From Phycisphaerae bacterium (lineage in GTDB: Bacteria; Planctomycetota; Phycisphaerae; Phycisphaerales; SM1A02), in assembly GCA_016795035.1 (NCBI GenBank), contig JAEUIT010000097.1, positions 124,001-188,000 of the forward strand: DNA of 64,000 nt, written 5' to 3'. The notes beneath the pieces were generated by a model. That model did no database searches, was not told where the DNA came from, and saw only the letters and a list, made by a program, of their open reading frames with translations. The position numbers and the translations under genes are program-made. Each line of letters starts with the position of its first letter. The first letter of the stretch is position 1. Below are positions 34,325-42,329 of the stretch, piece after piece.

Positions 34325-35278
34325 TCACCCCCGCCGATGGCGCCAAGCGTCGATCGCGACGGCGAGGGCGATGATGCCGCCGGTGATGATCTCCTGGATC
34401 GCGTTCGACCAGCCCTTCAGGTTGCAGCCGTTCGCGAGCGCGCCGAGCATCAGGGCGCCGAGCACCGAGCCGGCGATCCGGCCCTCGCCGCCCGCGAGGC
34501 TCGCGCCGCCGATCACGACGGCGGCGACGACGGCGAGCTCCATGCCCGGGGCACCGGTCGGGTCGCCCACGCCGACGCGGGCGAAGAGGAGGACGCCCGC
34601 CAAGCCCGCGCAGGCGCCGGCGATCGCGTAGACGACGAAACGCGTCACGCCCACGCGCACGCCGCAGAGCCGCGCGGTCGCCTCGTTCGATCCGACCGCG
34701 TAGACGTGCACGCCGAAGATCGTGTTGCGGAGCGTGAAGGCGGCGGCGCCTGCAACGACGAGCGCCACGAGCGCGCTCGGCGGCAGAAACAGCCACTCGG
34801 GCGTGGGCGTCTTCGCCGAGAGTTCCGGCAGCCAGCCGGGCTGCGGCACGCGCACGGTCTGGTCGAAGGCGAGCCACTTCGCGAAGCCGCGGGCCGCGCC
34901 GAGCGTGCCGAGCGTCGCCACGAACGGCGTGATGCGCACGAGACTCACGAGCGCGCCGTTGATGCAGCCGACCGCCACGCCGGTCGCAAGCCCCACCCCG
35001 AGCGCGAGCCACGGCGATTGCGTCGCGCGGAGCGTGAGCGCCGTCGTGACCGACGCTAACGCGGCCGTCGAGCCGACCGAGAGATCGATGCCGCCCGAGG
35101 CGATCACGAACGTCATGCCGATCGCCGCGATGATCAGTCCGGCGTTCTGCGCGAGCACCGTGCGCAGGTTGATCGTCGAGAGGAACGTGTCCGACGCGAG
35201 CAGCGAGAAGAGGAGCGTGACGACCGCGAGCCCGATGATCGCCGGTGCTACGGCGCGCAGCTCGCGCAGGCGCGTCAT
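34325..35278 (-). CDS. Sugar ABC transporter permease (ribose/RbsC type)
   Basis: The 317-residue inner-membrane protein has eight to ten hydrophobic segments. The BPD_transp_2 pattern is clear: NAGLIIAAIGMTFVIASGGIDLSVGS, then TLGTLGAARGFA and GGASLAGGEGRIAGSVLGALML. It forms the channel of a ribose/xylose/arabinose-type uptake system. Its ATPase and binding protein are not adjacent but at about 39-41 kb and 45-46 kb on the same strand. Start: ATG at 35278; the frame continues upstream to 35371 without support. It is upstream of, and close to, the GH127 gene. Confidence 0.88.
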   Translation of the reverse strand: MTRLRELRAVAPAIIGLAVVTLLFSLLASDTFLSTINLRTVLAQNAGLIIAAIGMTFVIASGGIDLSVGSTAALASVTTALTLRATQSPWLALGVGLATGVAVGCINGALVSLVRITPFVATLGTLGAARGFAKWLAFDQTVRVPQPGWLPELSAKTPTPEWLFLPPSALVALVVAGAAAFTLRNTIFGVHVYAVGSNEATARLCGVRVGVTRFVVYAIAGACAGLAGVLLFARVGVGDPTGAPGMELAVVAAVVIGGASLAGGEGRIAGSVLGALMLGALANGCNLKGWSNAIQEIITGGIIALAVAIDAWRHRRG

Positions 35279-35350
35279 GCGTGGCTCCGGACGGTCGTGG
35301 CGTGCGTCATGGCCACGAAGATACCGCGAGCGGTCCGATCGATAGACGAC

Positions 35351-35380
35351 AGCGGCCGCGTGCCGGAACACGCGACCGCT
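35351..35380 (-). terminator. 12-bp hairpin downstream of the SdiA-regulated-domain protein gene
   Basis: On the minus strand AGCGGTCGCGTG and CACGCGGCCGCT pair (one G-T) around a 6-base loop. It lies about 52 bases past the stop of the upstream gene and before the permease, so it likely separates the two transcripts, although no strong T-run follows. Confidence 0.5.
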
Positions 35381-35431
35381 CTCATGAAGGGTTTCGGAGG
35401 GCGCGTCGCACGCGACGCGACGCGATTACGT

Positions 35432-37081
35432 TTAGCGCGGACACGCGCCCCACGCGCCGAGGACGATCGCAAGGTCGGCGCCGTTCACCTCAGCGTTGCC
35501 GTCGAGATCGGCCTCGCATGCGGTGCACGGTCCCCACCCACCTAGCACGACCGCGAGATCGGCGCCGTCCACGGCGCCGTCGCCGGTGAGATCCGCCGGG
35601 CAGGCCGCTGGTGTCGTCGGCTTCAGCACATACAGCGCGGGCGTCTCGCCGACCACGTAGATCGTGCCGTCCGGACCGATTGTCACGCCCTCGGCGTCGC
35701 CGGCGATCGTCGAGAAGTCGAAGCTGCTGAGGACCTCGCCGGTCCGCGTGACTTCAAGAAGGACCGCCGACTCCTGGCTCAGGAGAATCAAGTGATCCTC
35801 GTCCGCCGTTCCCACAAGACTCGGCACCGTGCTCAACACCTGTACGTCAGAGAGGTCAAGTACACCGAGATTCGGTGAGAAGAGCGTCGTGCTCGAACCC
35901 TGGACGAGCGTCCAATCAATAACGGCGAGGCCCACATTCTGGGCGTTCTTCTCCTTGACCGTGACGTAGTCGCCCGAGAGCGGATCGAAGCTCAACCCTT
36001 CGAGGCCCGAGTTTCCGACAGTCGGTCCGAGCGAAACGGTCGGGAGCGCGCTTCGATCGATCGTGCCGCCTGCAACGTAGTCAAGAAGGTAGACATCCTG
36101 AATGCGCTCTTCGGCAACGACGAACTGCCCACCGCCGATCGCCGTGATGCCCTCGGTGTCCTCGAAGCCTGTGAGCGACATCTGGCTCACCAGGCCACCC
36201 TCGGTCGTGACCTCGACCACGTCGAGACCTTCATCGCCGATCACGAAGAGCGTGCCGGTCGCAACGTTGAAGGTCACGCCCGACGCTTCGAGCGCCGCTG
36301 GAATCGGCAACGGATAGGTCGCCTCCAGTTCGTAGTTGGCGAGGTCGAACGACGTGATGCCCGGCGTGGCTGCAACGACGAGATCATCGATGCCGAGCCC
36401 ATTGTCCTGGCCGGAGAGCTCGACGATGTCCCAGCGAAGGACGAGCGACTGACCCGGTCCCCAGGCGAGACCGCGAATGGTGCCGCTCACCGCGGACTGA
36501 TTCTCGGGTGCGTTGCCATCGATCGCCGTTTCGCCCCCTGCAAGGTTCGGCGCGGCGAAGGTGAGCGCGCCCACGGGAGTCGTCGCGTCGTTCAGCGATG
36601 TTCCAAGGCCGAACGAGCAGTTGAGCACGTTCGCGATCCCCGCTTCCCCGGCGCGCCACTGCTCTCCTGTGAACGCGACGTCGATCGACACAAAGGTCTC
36701 GTCCGTATCGTTCGTGAGTACGACGCCGATCGACGAGATCTGATTGCTCGTCGGCAGTGCGCCGAGGGCACGGTCGCTTGAGCCGTTCGCGCCGAACGAA
36801 ATCACGCCGCGGCCGGCGGAACTCGCCAGGCTGCCGTTGTGCGCCTTGAACTCCGTGTTGCCGCTACTGCCGAAGAAGTTTGCCCCGTACCAACCGAGGA
36901 CGCCCGTCGCGCCGAGCACACCTTCGATCGCGTGCGGCCCCTTGCCGGTCAGGGTCTGCGCGCCGCTCTGACCAAGTCCGTTGAAGTTCTGCGCGTAGCT
37001 CCCGGTGAAGGCGACTTGCGCGGAGGCAGTTGATGCGAGAAGGGCCGCGAGGCCGCCGACGATGGAGGTGCGTACCAGCAT
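35432..37081 (-). CDS. Secreted protein with SdiA-regulated beta-propeller and dockerin-like C-terminus
   Basis: The 549-residue protein has a signal peptide (about 1-22, ending ASAQ). An N-terminal jelly-roll-like region of about 230 residues comes next (FTGSYAQNFNGLGQSG onwards), as in planctomycete exported proteins. A SdiA-regulated/phytase-like beta-propeller occupies about 250-480 (EDTEGITAIGGGQFVVAEERIQDVYLLD and GLEGLSFDPLSGDYVTVKEKNAQ). The paired EF-hand dockerin-like tail ends GAWGACPR. Start: ATG at 37081, where the signal peptide begins; the open frame to 37174 is not supported. Extracellular function unknown. Confidence 0.8.
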   Translation of the reverse strand: MLVRTSIVGGLAALLASTASAQVAFTGSYAQNFNGLGQSGAQTLTGKGPHAIEGVLGATGVLGWYGANFFGSSGNTEFKAHNGSLASSAGRGVISFGANGSSDRALGALPTSNQISSIGVVLTNDTDETFVSIDVAFTGEQWRAGEAGIANVLNCSFGLGTSLNDATTPVGALTFAAPNLAGGETAIDGNAPENQSAVSGTIRGLAWGPGQSLVLRWDIVELSGQDNGLGIDDLVVAATPGITSFDLANYELEATYPLPIPAALEASGVTFNVATGTLFVIGDEGLDVVEVTTEGGLVSQMSLTGFEDTEGITAIGGGQFVVAEERIQDVYLLDYVAGGTIDRSALPTVSLGPTVGNSGLEGLSFDPLSGDYVTVKEKNAQNVGLAVIDWTLVQGSSTTLFSPNLGVLDLSDVQVLSTVPSLVGTADEDHLILLSQESAVLLEVTRTGEVLSSFDFSTIAGDAEGVTIGPDGTIYVVGETPALYVLKPTTPAACPADLTGDGAVDGADLAVVLGGWGPCTACEADLDGNAEVNGADLAIVLGAWGACPR

Positions 37082-37428
37082 GGACGTGTCTTTCTCCTCA
37101 GGCGTGGAACTCTGCGATGCACATCGCTCCGTCGCGGGCGCGGCCGGAGTGCGAGAGGTGCGGCAGGTCACCACGTCTGCGTGTGCGACGTGTTCAGCGC
37201 GCGTGAGAAGTCGTCCAATCGATCATGCACGGCCTTCAGGCCCCGCCAACTCCGGCACGCCGCGCTCGTACGACGCAGCCGTCACGATCACTGTTTCGGA
37301 CGCGTCCGGGTGCGCGATGGAACTCGTCGATCGCCGCGCGGTCGTGTAGCGAAGCACACTCAGCAAACTAGAAAGGCCACACGAGGGTTGCTCGCGCGGC
37401 CTTGAATGCGTTCGAATTGTCCATTCAG
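37082..37428. other. Intergenic region with one terminator and no supported gene
   Basis: These 347 bases separate two minus-strand secreted-protein genes. They hold the terminator at 37373-37403 and presumably the promoter of the SdiA-domain protein. The open frames present lack ribosome sites and domains. Confidence 0.5.
37373..37403 (-). terminator. Intrinsic-type terminator of the PEP-CTERM-like gene
   Basis: On the minus strand AAGGCCGCGCGAG-CAACC-CTCGTGTGGCCTT forms a 13-bp stem (two G-T pairs) followed by TCTAGTTTG. It lies 26 bases past the stop of the upstream gene. Confidence 0.7.
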
Positions 37429-38067
37429 CTATCGCCGGCGTCGGCCCATACCTAATGCGCGAATGGCAAAGACCGCAAAACCCGCCGGGCCTGGCACTGA
37501 GGCGAAGTAGATGTTGTCAACGTAGACGTCATCACAATCCGGTGGAAAGAGCGTCGCGCCCAGCAGTCGCACTCGGTCGAACGGGACCGATGACACGAAG
37601 CCTGAGAAGCCTCCGATACTGGAACCGTGTGACGGGCTCGAATAGATCAACTGATCGCCCAGGTATGCGTCGAAGCGCCAACTGTCCGGCCCGTGTGCCG
37701 CCACTGCGTACGTGAGATTCGAGAATGTGAGTTCGATTCCACAGTTGCCGTCGATCCCGTGGCCGTCCAGAGGGAAGCCGCTTAGACCAACGTTCACGAC
37801 GTTGCCGAAGATGCCGGTGAAGTTCACTCCTAGGTCGGCATATTGATCGGTGATAAACGTATTCTGCGGAAACTCCGCGAAGCTGCACGTCGCGAAATCG
37901 CCGGAAGACGAACTCCAGCCGTCAAAGTTGTTTACGAAGTACTGAAAATCAGCCTGAACAGACTGACTCATGGCGAGACCGACCGTAATGAGGCATGCTC
38001 CCGTCCCAAGATTTCTAGCGTATGGAACGCTGTCAATTGAACAGCGATTTCGTTGTTCAGACGTCAT
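37429..38067 (-). CDS. Exported protein with PEP-CTERM-like sorting tail
   Basis: The 212-residue protein has an N-terminal export segment (about 18-40, GTGACLITVGLAMSQSVQAD). A Gly/Ser/Phe-rich beta domain follows. The C-terminal tail VPGPAGFAVFAIRALGMGRRRR has a short Pro-rich motif, hydrophobic helix and Arg cluster. This is the layout of PEP-CTERM signals recognised by exosortases, although VPGPAG replaces the usual VPEP. Such proteins are moved to the surface or extracellular matrix. A strong GGGGAGGG ribosome site precedes the ATG. Composition is lower in GC than surrounding genes and no motif copy is present. No exosortase gene is in the window. Confidence 0.7.
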   Translation of the reverse strand: MTSEQRNRCSIDSVPYARNLGTGACLITVGLAMSQSVQADFQYFVNNFDGWSSSSGDFATCSFAEFPQNTFITDQYADLGVNFTGIFGNVVNVGLSGFPLDGHGIDGNCGIELTFSNLTYAVAAHGPDSWRFDAYLGDQLIYSSPSHGSSIGGFSGFVSSVPFDRVRLLGATLFPPDCDDVYVDNIYFASVPGPAGFAVFAIRALGMGRRRR

Positions 38068-38079
38068 GATCCCTCCCCG

Positions 38080-38340
38080 TCAAGACCCAGCGCCGCAACG
38101 ATAGCAGCCACGACTTCGGCCTTCTCTTCTTGGCTCTGAGAGGTGCTCAATCGTGTGGTGTCGGCCGGTGAGCGACGAGCCCATTTCGCCGGAGAGGAGA
38201 TGGGCACTCGATCCGGTGACGACGAGGCGCCGCCCGCGCGGGCGCTCAAGCTGCGTCATGAGCCAGCGCTGCCACCCTCGACCCAGTGGATCTCGTCGAG
38301 GAAGTAGTCGCAGCCTGGACCGCGGTCGGCCTTACTCTCA
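38080..38340 (-). pseudogene. Remnant of a DUF4143-type AAA ATPase gene
   Basis: With one frameshift, the minus strand reads YFLDEIHWVEG, then QRWLMTQLERPRGRRLVVTGSSAHLLSGEMGSSLTGRH. This is the Walker B and sensor region of the ATPase family with C-terminal DUF4143, common as mobile, toxin-antitoxin-like genes. The N-terminal P-loop part and the C-terminal domain are missing; the piece ends at a TGA near 38080. It lies between the tautomerase gene and the PEP-CTERM-like gene. The fragment is decayed and should not yield a protein. Confidence 0.65.
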
Positions 38341-38547
38341 CCCCGCCGCCTCCCGGCTCTTCTTCCAGTCGTCGGTGAGCTGGCCGGCGTACCCCCAGAA
38401 GTCGTCGGCGATCTCCTGGATCACAACATGCGTGTGCTCGGGCTTCTTGCCGAGGACGCGGACGAGCGAGTTGGTGACGTCGCGCACGAGTTCGGCGCGC
38501 TGCTCTCGCGTGGCGCCGCGAGTGATCTGGATGTTGACGTAGGGCAT
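38338..38547 (-). CDS. 4-oxalocrotonate tautomerase-family protein
   Basis: The 69-residue product starts MPYVNIQITRG, so the mature protein has the catalytic N-terminal proline. The rest (TREQRAELVRDVTNSLVRVLGKKPEHTHVVIQEIADDFWGYAG) is a single beta-alpha-beta tautomerase unit. Members act as small oligomeric enzymes on 2-hydroxymuconate or related enols. Start: ATG at 38547; the longer upstream frame is antisense to nothing known and is rejected. No pathway partner lies nearby. Confidence 0.85.
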   Translation of the reverse strand: MPYVNIQITRGATREQRAELVRDVTNSLVRVLGKKPEHTHVVIQEIADDFWGYAGQLTDDWKKSREAAG

Positions 38548-38579
38548 GCGCGGAAGTGTCGCACACCGGTCACGGAACG

Positions 38580-39164
38580 TCAGCGTTCGTCGGACGGCTC
38601 CGCTTCCGGGGACACAGTCGCACCTGCAACGACGAGGGGATACCCGCATGCGTCGCAACGGCCCCTTCGGGTTCGGCGCCACCGCCGGAATCGGAACGGG
38701 GCGCGAATCAATGTGGCGCCGATGACTCCTCCGAGAATCGCAATCGGCGCCACCGCGTAGAGCATCGCGTACGGCACGAACAACTGATAGTTGAAGAGAT
38801 CGGGCGCCAGGCGCCACGCACGAAGCTCGAGCTGATAGCCCGTATCGAGAACCTGCAGTTCATCGCGTCGAGCAAGGACCAGTTGTCCAGGGACGGACGC
38901 GGCCGCGATCCCATTGCCGAGGGTGTACAGGTACGCGACGTCGCCTCCGACCGCCCATGAGTACCTGCGTGAACCGACGCTGCCTTCCACCTTCGCCGTC
39001 ACGCGTGCCACGACGACCGTGGCGACGACGGCACCGAGGAGAAAGCCGACGAGGCGCATCGTCCAGCGTCCGAAGCGTCGAAGACCGCGTGATCGCGAAC
39101 CCGGACTCGACCCGCATTCCGGGCAAACCCGTCGTTGCGCCATGTCGGCGGACTCGTCGGTCAC
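38580..39164 (-). CDS. Two-pass membrane protein with zinc-ribbon ends, unknown function
   Basis: The 194-residue protein has an N-terminal CPECG, a membrane helix at about 36-54 (MRLVGFLLGAVVATVVVARV), an outer domain and a second helix at about 130-155. The basic C-terminal segment RRWRRTRRGRCDACGYPL is of the type found on many planctomycete membrane proteins. The two Cys pairs could form one zinc ribbon across the termini. Function unknown. Start: ATG at 39164; an internal ATG at 39143 directly precedes the first Cys motif. Confidence 0.6.
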   Translation of the reverse strand: MTDESADMAQRRVCPECGSSPGSRSRGLRRFGRWTMRLVGFLLGAVVATVVVARVTAKVEGSVGSRRYSWAVGGDVAYLYTLGNGIAAASVPGQLVLARRDELQVLDTGYQLELRAWRLAPDLFNYQLFVPYAMLYAVAPIAILGGVIGATLIRAPFRFRRWRRTRRGRCDACGYPLVVAGATVSPEAEPSDER

Positions 39165-39243
39165 CGCGCTCCTCGTTGCAACGCTGACGATCGGATCAGC
39201 GTTCGCCGGAGCATATCCCGGGTTCGCAACTCCGCGTTGCCGC

Positions 39244-40716
39244 TTAGGCGATTCCGCTCGCCGCGCGCAGAATCGTCTCCTCGGTGCACTCGCCCGCCGG
39301 GCGCGGCGGGCCGAGCCGCCCTCGCGTCATGACGGCGATCCGGTCGCAGAGGCCTAACAGCTCGCTCGTGACGCTGCTCACGACGAGGATCGCCTTGCCT
39401 TCGGCCGCAAGCTCCGCGAGCAGGCGATAGATCTGCATCTTGCTGCCGACGTCGATGCCGCGCGTCGGCTCGTCGAGGACGAAGATGTCGACGTTGCGTT
39501 CGAGGAGCCGCGCGAGCGCGATCTTCTGCTGGTTGCCGCCCGAGAGCTCGTTCGCGAGCTGCCACGGATCGCGCGCCTTGATCGCGAGGCGATCGAACCA
39601 TTGTCGGGTGCGCTCGCCCAAGCTCGACTGCCGCACTATTCCAAAGCGGCCGCCGCTGCGAGGTTCATTGCCGAGCGACGGCAACATCGTGTTCGTCGCG
39701 AGCGAAAGCCGAAGCGCGAGCCCTTCGGACTTGCGATCTTCGCTCAGCATGCCCATGCCGCGGGCGAGGCGTTCGTACGGCCGCGGCGCGGGTCGCTCGC
39801 GCGTCCAGGCTCCGATCGTCACCGAGCCGCTGCGCACGGGATCGAGTCCGTACAGCGCCCGCACGAACTCCGTGCGCCCGGCGCCGACGAGGCCCGCGAT
39901 CCCCAAGATCTCGCCGCGCCGAAGGGAAAGCGATGCACCGTCGAACCCGTCGACGCCCGCGAGCTCGCGCACCTCGAGCACCACGTCGCCCGCGCTCGTT
40001 CGCCGCGGCGGAAACACCTGATCGACCGGGCGCCCGGCCATGCGCTCGACGAGCTGGTCGTCGGTCACGTCGGCGAGCGAGCCGGTCTCGACGCTGCGTC
40101 CGTCGCGCAGGATCGTGTAGCGCTCGCAGACCGCGCGGACTTCATCGAGGTGGTGGCTTATGAAGACGATCGAGCGGCCGAGCTCGCGCAGCCGGCGAAT
40201 CGCGGTGAAGACTCGCTCCGCTTCGCGCGGCCCGAGCGAACTCGTCGGCTCGTCGAGGACGACGATCTTCGACGCGGCGCCGACCAGGACTCGCGCGATC
40301 TCGACGAGCTGGCGCTCCGCCGGCGGCAGCGTGCGGGCCTCGGCGTCGAGGTCGACCGCGAGGCCGATGGCGTCCATCGCGTTCCGCACGTCGGCGTACG
40401 AGACCGTCCGCTCGCGCCCGAGTCGGATGTTGGCTGCAACGCTGAGATGCGGCGCGAGCGTCAACTCCTGGTAGATCATCGCGACGCCGGCGCGGCGCGC
40501 GTCGATCGGCGAGCGCGGCGCGAACGGGCGTCCGTCGAGCGCGATCGATCCGGCGTCGGGCGCGACCGCGCCGGCGAGGATGCGCATCAGCGTGCTCTTG
40601 CCCGCGCCGTTCTCGCCGAGGAGCGCGTGGATCTCCCCGGCTGCAACGCAGAGATCGACGCCGGCGAGCGCCGCCGTGCCGCCGAAGCGCTTCTCGATGT
40701 TTCGCATCTCGAGCAT
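39244..40716 (-). CDS. Sugar ABC transporter ATP-binding protein (RbsA/MglA type)
   Basis: The 490-residue protein has two fused nucleotide-binding domains. The first holds Walker A GENGAGKSTLMR, signature LPPAERQLVEIARVL and Walker B IVVLDEPTSSL. The second has degenerate Walker A GLVGAGRTEF, signature ELSGGNQQKIALARLL and Walker B IFVLDEPTRGIDVG. This is the usual RbsA/XylG asymmetry. It would energise the permease at 34325-35278 and work with the binding protein at 45171-46175, but neither is adjacent. Motif copies lie at 40434 and 40641. Confidence 0.9.
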   Translation of the reverse strand: MLEMRNIEKRFGGTAALAGVDLCVAAGEIHALLGENGAGKSTLMRILAGAVAPDAGSIALDGRPFAPRSPIDARRAGVAMIYQELTLAPHLSVAANIRLGRERTVSYADVRNAMDAIGLAVDLDAEARTLPPAERQLVEIARVLVGAASKIVVLDEPTSSLGPREAERVFTAIRRLRELGRSIVFISHHLDEVRAVCERYTILRDGRSVETGSLADVTDDQLVERMAGRPVDQVFPPRRTSAGDVVLEVRELAGVDGFDGASLSLRRGEILGIAGLVGAGRTEFVRALYGLDPVRSGSVTIGAWTRERPAPRPYERLARGMGMLSEDRKSEGLALRLSLATNTMLPSLGNEPRSGGRFGIVRQSSLGERTRQWFDRLAIKARDPWQLANELSGGNQQKIALARLLERNVDIFVLDEPTRGIDVGSKMQIYRLLAELAAEGKAILVVSSVTSELLGLCDRIAVMTRGRLGPPRPAGECTEETILRAASGIA

Positions 40717-40749
40717 GGGGCGACACCGCCGACGGTGTCCGATTCCACT

Positions 40750-41562
40750 CTAGCAGTTGCCCCACGCGCCCAGGAGTTGCGCGAGATCCGCGCCGTTGAT
40801 GACGCCGTCGCCGTCGAGGTCGGCGGCGCCGCTCGAGCCCCAGCCGCCGAGGAGCTGCGCGAGGTCCGCGCCGTCGACCACACCGTCGCCGTTCAGGTCG
40901 GCGGGGCATTGGGCCGGCGCCGCGCTCGCGAACAAGACGCCGTCGACGTATTGCGAGTCGCCGTAGAGAACCGTCGCGAGTGAGATGCGAATCGATTTGA
41001 TGCGGCCCGCGGCGTCTCCGATGCCCATGAAGTAGCGGTTGTTCACCTCAAAGTTGAACGCCGCGCCGGGATACGCGGCGAGCAGCGTGCCCGTGCCGTC
41101 GGGGCCGTCGAAGGCTTCGACGGTCGGTCCGTTGTCGCCGAAGCCGTTGAAGATGTCGGCGGTCATAAAGCCGGCTGCAACGACGGGAACGTCGAACGAG
41201 ACCGTGAGCGACCAGCCGTCGCGGACGGCGCCGTTCGCGGTATAGCCCTGGAATGGACCGAGCGGACCTTCGCCGTCGGAGAGGGGCGGCGCGTCGGTTC
41301 CGGATCGCGATCCGGGGCCGTGGTCGACGACCACGTTCTCGCCCGCCAACGTGACGCCGGGATAGAAATCGGCGATCAGTTCGCCGTTCGGATGCGTCTC
41401 GAAGTCGACGCTGCCGTCGATCGCGTACGGCCCGAGGCTGGCGGCCCACGCCGCCATGAGCGACGAGTTGTTGGTCGGACTCGATACGAACTCCGCGATG
41501 CCGGCGAAGGAGGCGGTCGGGAGGCAGCAGGCGAGAACGGCAAGCGAGCGAAGGCATCTCAT
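40750..41562 (-). CDS. Secreted protein with dockerin-like C-terminus
   Basis: The 270-residue protein has a signal peptide (about 1-20, MRCLRSLAVLACCLPTASFA). One jelly-roll-like domain (about 25-210) with DNGPTVEAFDGPDGTGTLL and VNNRYFMGIGDAAGRIKSIRI follows. The paired EF-hand tail ADLNGDGVVDGADLAQLLGGWG and ADLDGDGVINGADLAQLLGAWGNC ends in a terminal Cys. The domain resembles those in planctomycete proteins that bind surface ligands. It lies 33 bases upstream of the ABC ATPase gene on the same strand. Start: ATG at 41562. Confidence 0.8.
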   Translation of the reverse strand: MRCLRSLAVLACCLPTASFAGIAEFVSSPTNNSSLMAAWAASLGPYAIDGSVDFETHPNGELIADFYPGVTLAGENVVVDHGPGSRSGTDAPPLSDGEGPLGPFQGYTANGAVRDGWSLTVSFDVPVVAAGFMTADIFNGFGDNGPTVEAFDGPDGTGTLLAAYPGAAFNFEVNNRYFMGIGDAAGRIKSIRISLATVLYGDSQYVDGVLFASAAPAQCPADLNGDGVVDGADLAQLLGGWGSSGAADLDGDGVINGADLAQLLGAWGNC

Positions 41563-41708
41563 GGGATCTGCACCGGAAACGGATTGGATCGAAGGCGACG
41601 GGGTCGGCGAGCGCCGGGTTCGCACTTCGCATGGCGATGTTTCCGGCGCGACCGGACAGAAAAAGTGGCTCGGCCGCCGAAGTCCGGTCAGTACGCTCAG
41701 GGGCGTCC

Positions 41709-42329
41709 ATGCTGCGAGAGACGCCAGAGGAGCCGCCGACGTCGGTCTCCGACGACGCCGCGCTCGATGCGGCGTTGCGCTCGTTCCTCGCCGAGGAGCC
41801 GGGCGCCGTGGCGCATCTACTTCCGGTTCTCTACGGCCGGCTGCGATCGCTGGCGGCGACTCATCTCGCCGGCGAGCGCGCGGATCACACCCTCCAGCCG
41901 ACCGCGCTTGTCCATGAGGCGTTCCTGAAGCTCGTGTCGTCGGAGGCTCGGTACGCCGACGCCGACCACTTCCTCGCCGTCGCGTCGCAGTCGATGCGCC
42001 GAGTGCTCGTCGACCACGCGCGCGGCCGACGGCGGGCGAAGCGCGGAAGCGGAGCGGCGCGAACGTCGCTCGACGCGCTCGACGTTGCAGCCGCGGACGA
42101 TCTCGACGACGGCGCCGACCTCGCGGACCTCGACGACGCGCTGGCCCGACTCGCCGCGACTGATCCGACCGCGGCCCGCATCGTCGAAATGCGCTACTTC
42201 GCCGGCATGGAGGAGCGGGAGATCGCGAACGTGCTCGGCGTGTCCGATCGCTCGGTGCGCCGCTATTGGACTCACGCCAAGGCGTGGCTCGCCCGTGAAC
42301 TCGGCGCGACGACGGAGACGCGGCGATGA
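41709..42329 (+). CDS. ECF-like sigma factor, planctomycete type
   Basis: The 206-residue protein shows the same family marks as the factor at 28843: DHTLQPTALVHEAFLKL, DHFLAVASQSMRRVLVDHARGRRRAKRG and region 4 AARIVEMRYFAGMEEREIANVLGVSDRSVRRYWTHAKAWL. Start: ATG at 41709; the frame above it adds 26 unlike residues. Its stop overlaps the start of the kinase gene by ATGA, so the two are translationally coupled. The dispersed motif lies at 42083. Confidence 0.88.
   Translation: MLRETPEEPPTSVSDDAALDAALRSFLAEEPGAVAHLLPVLYGRLRSLAATHLAGERADHTLQPTALVHEAFLKLVSSEARYADADHFLAVASQSMRRVLVDHARGRRRAKRGSGAARTSLDALDVAAADDLDDGADLADLDDALARLAATDPTAARIVEMRYFAGMEEREIANVLGVSDRSVRRYWTHAKAWLARELGATTETRR

Noticed and set aside
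38064..38249. 61-codon minus-strand frame ending at the PEP-CTERM-like gene start
   Set aside because: It is another frame of the decayed ATPase fragment and not a separate gene.
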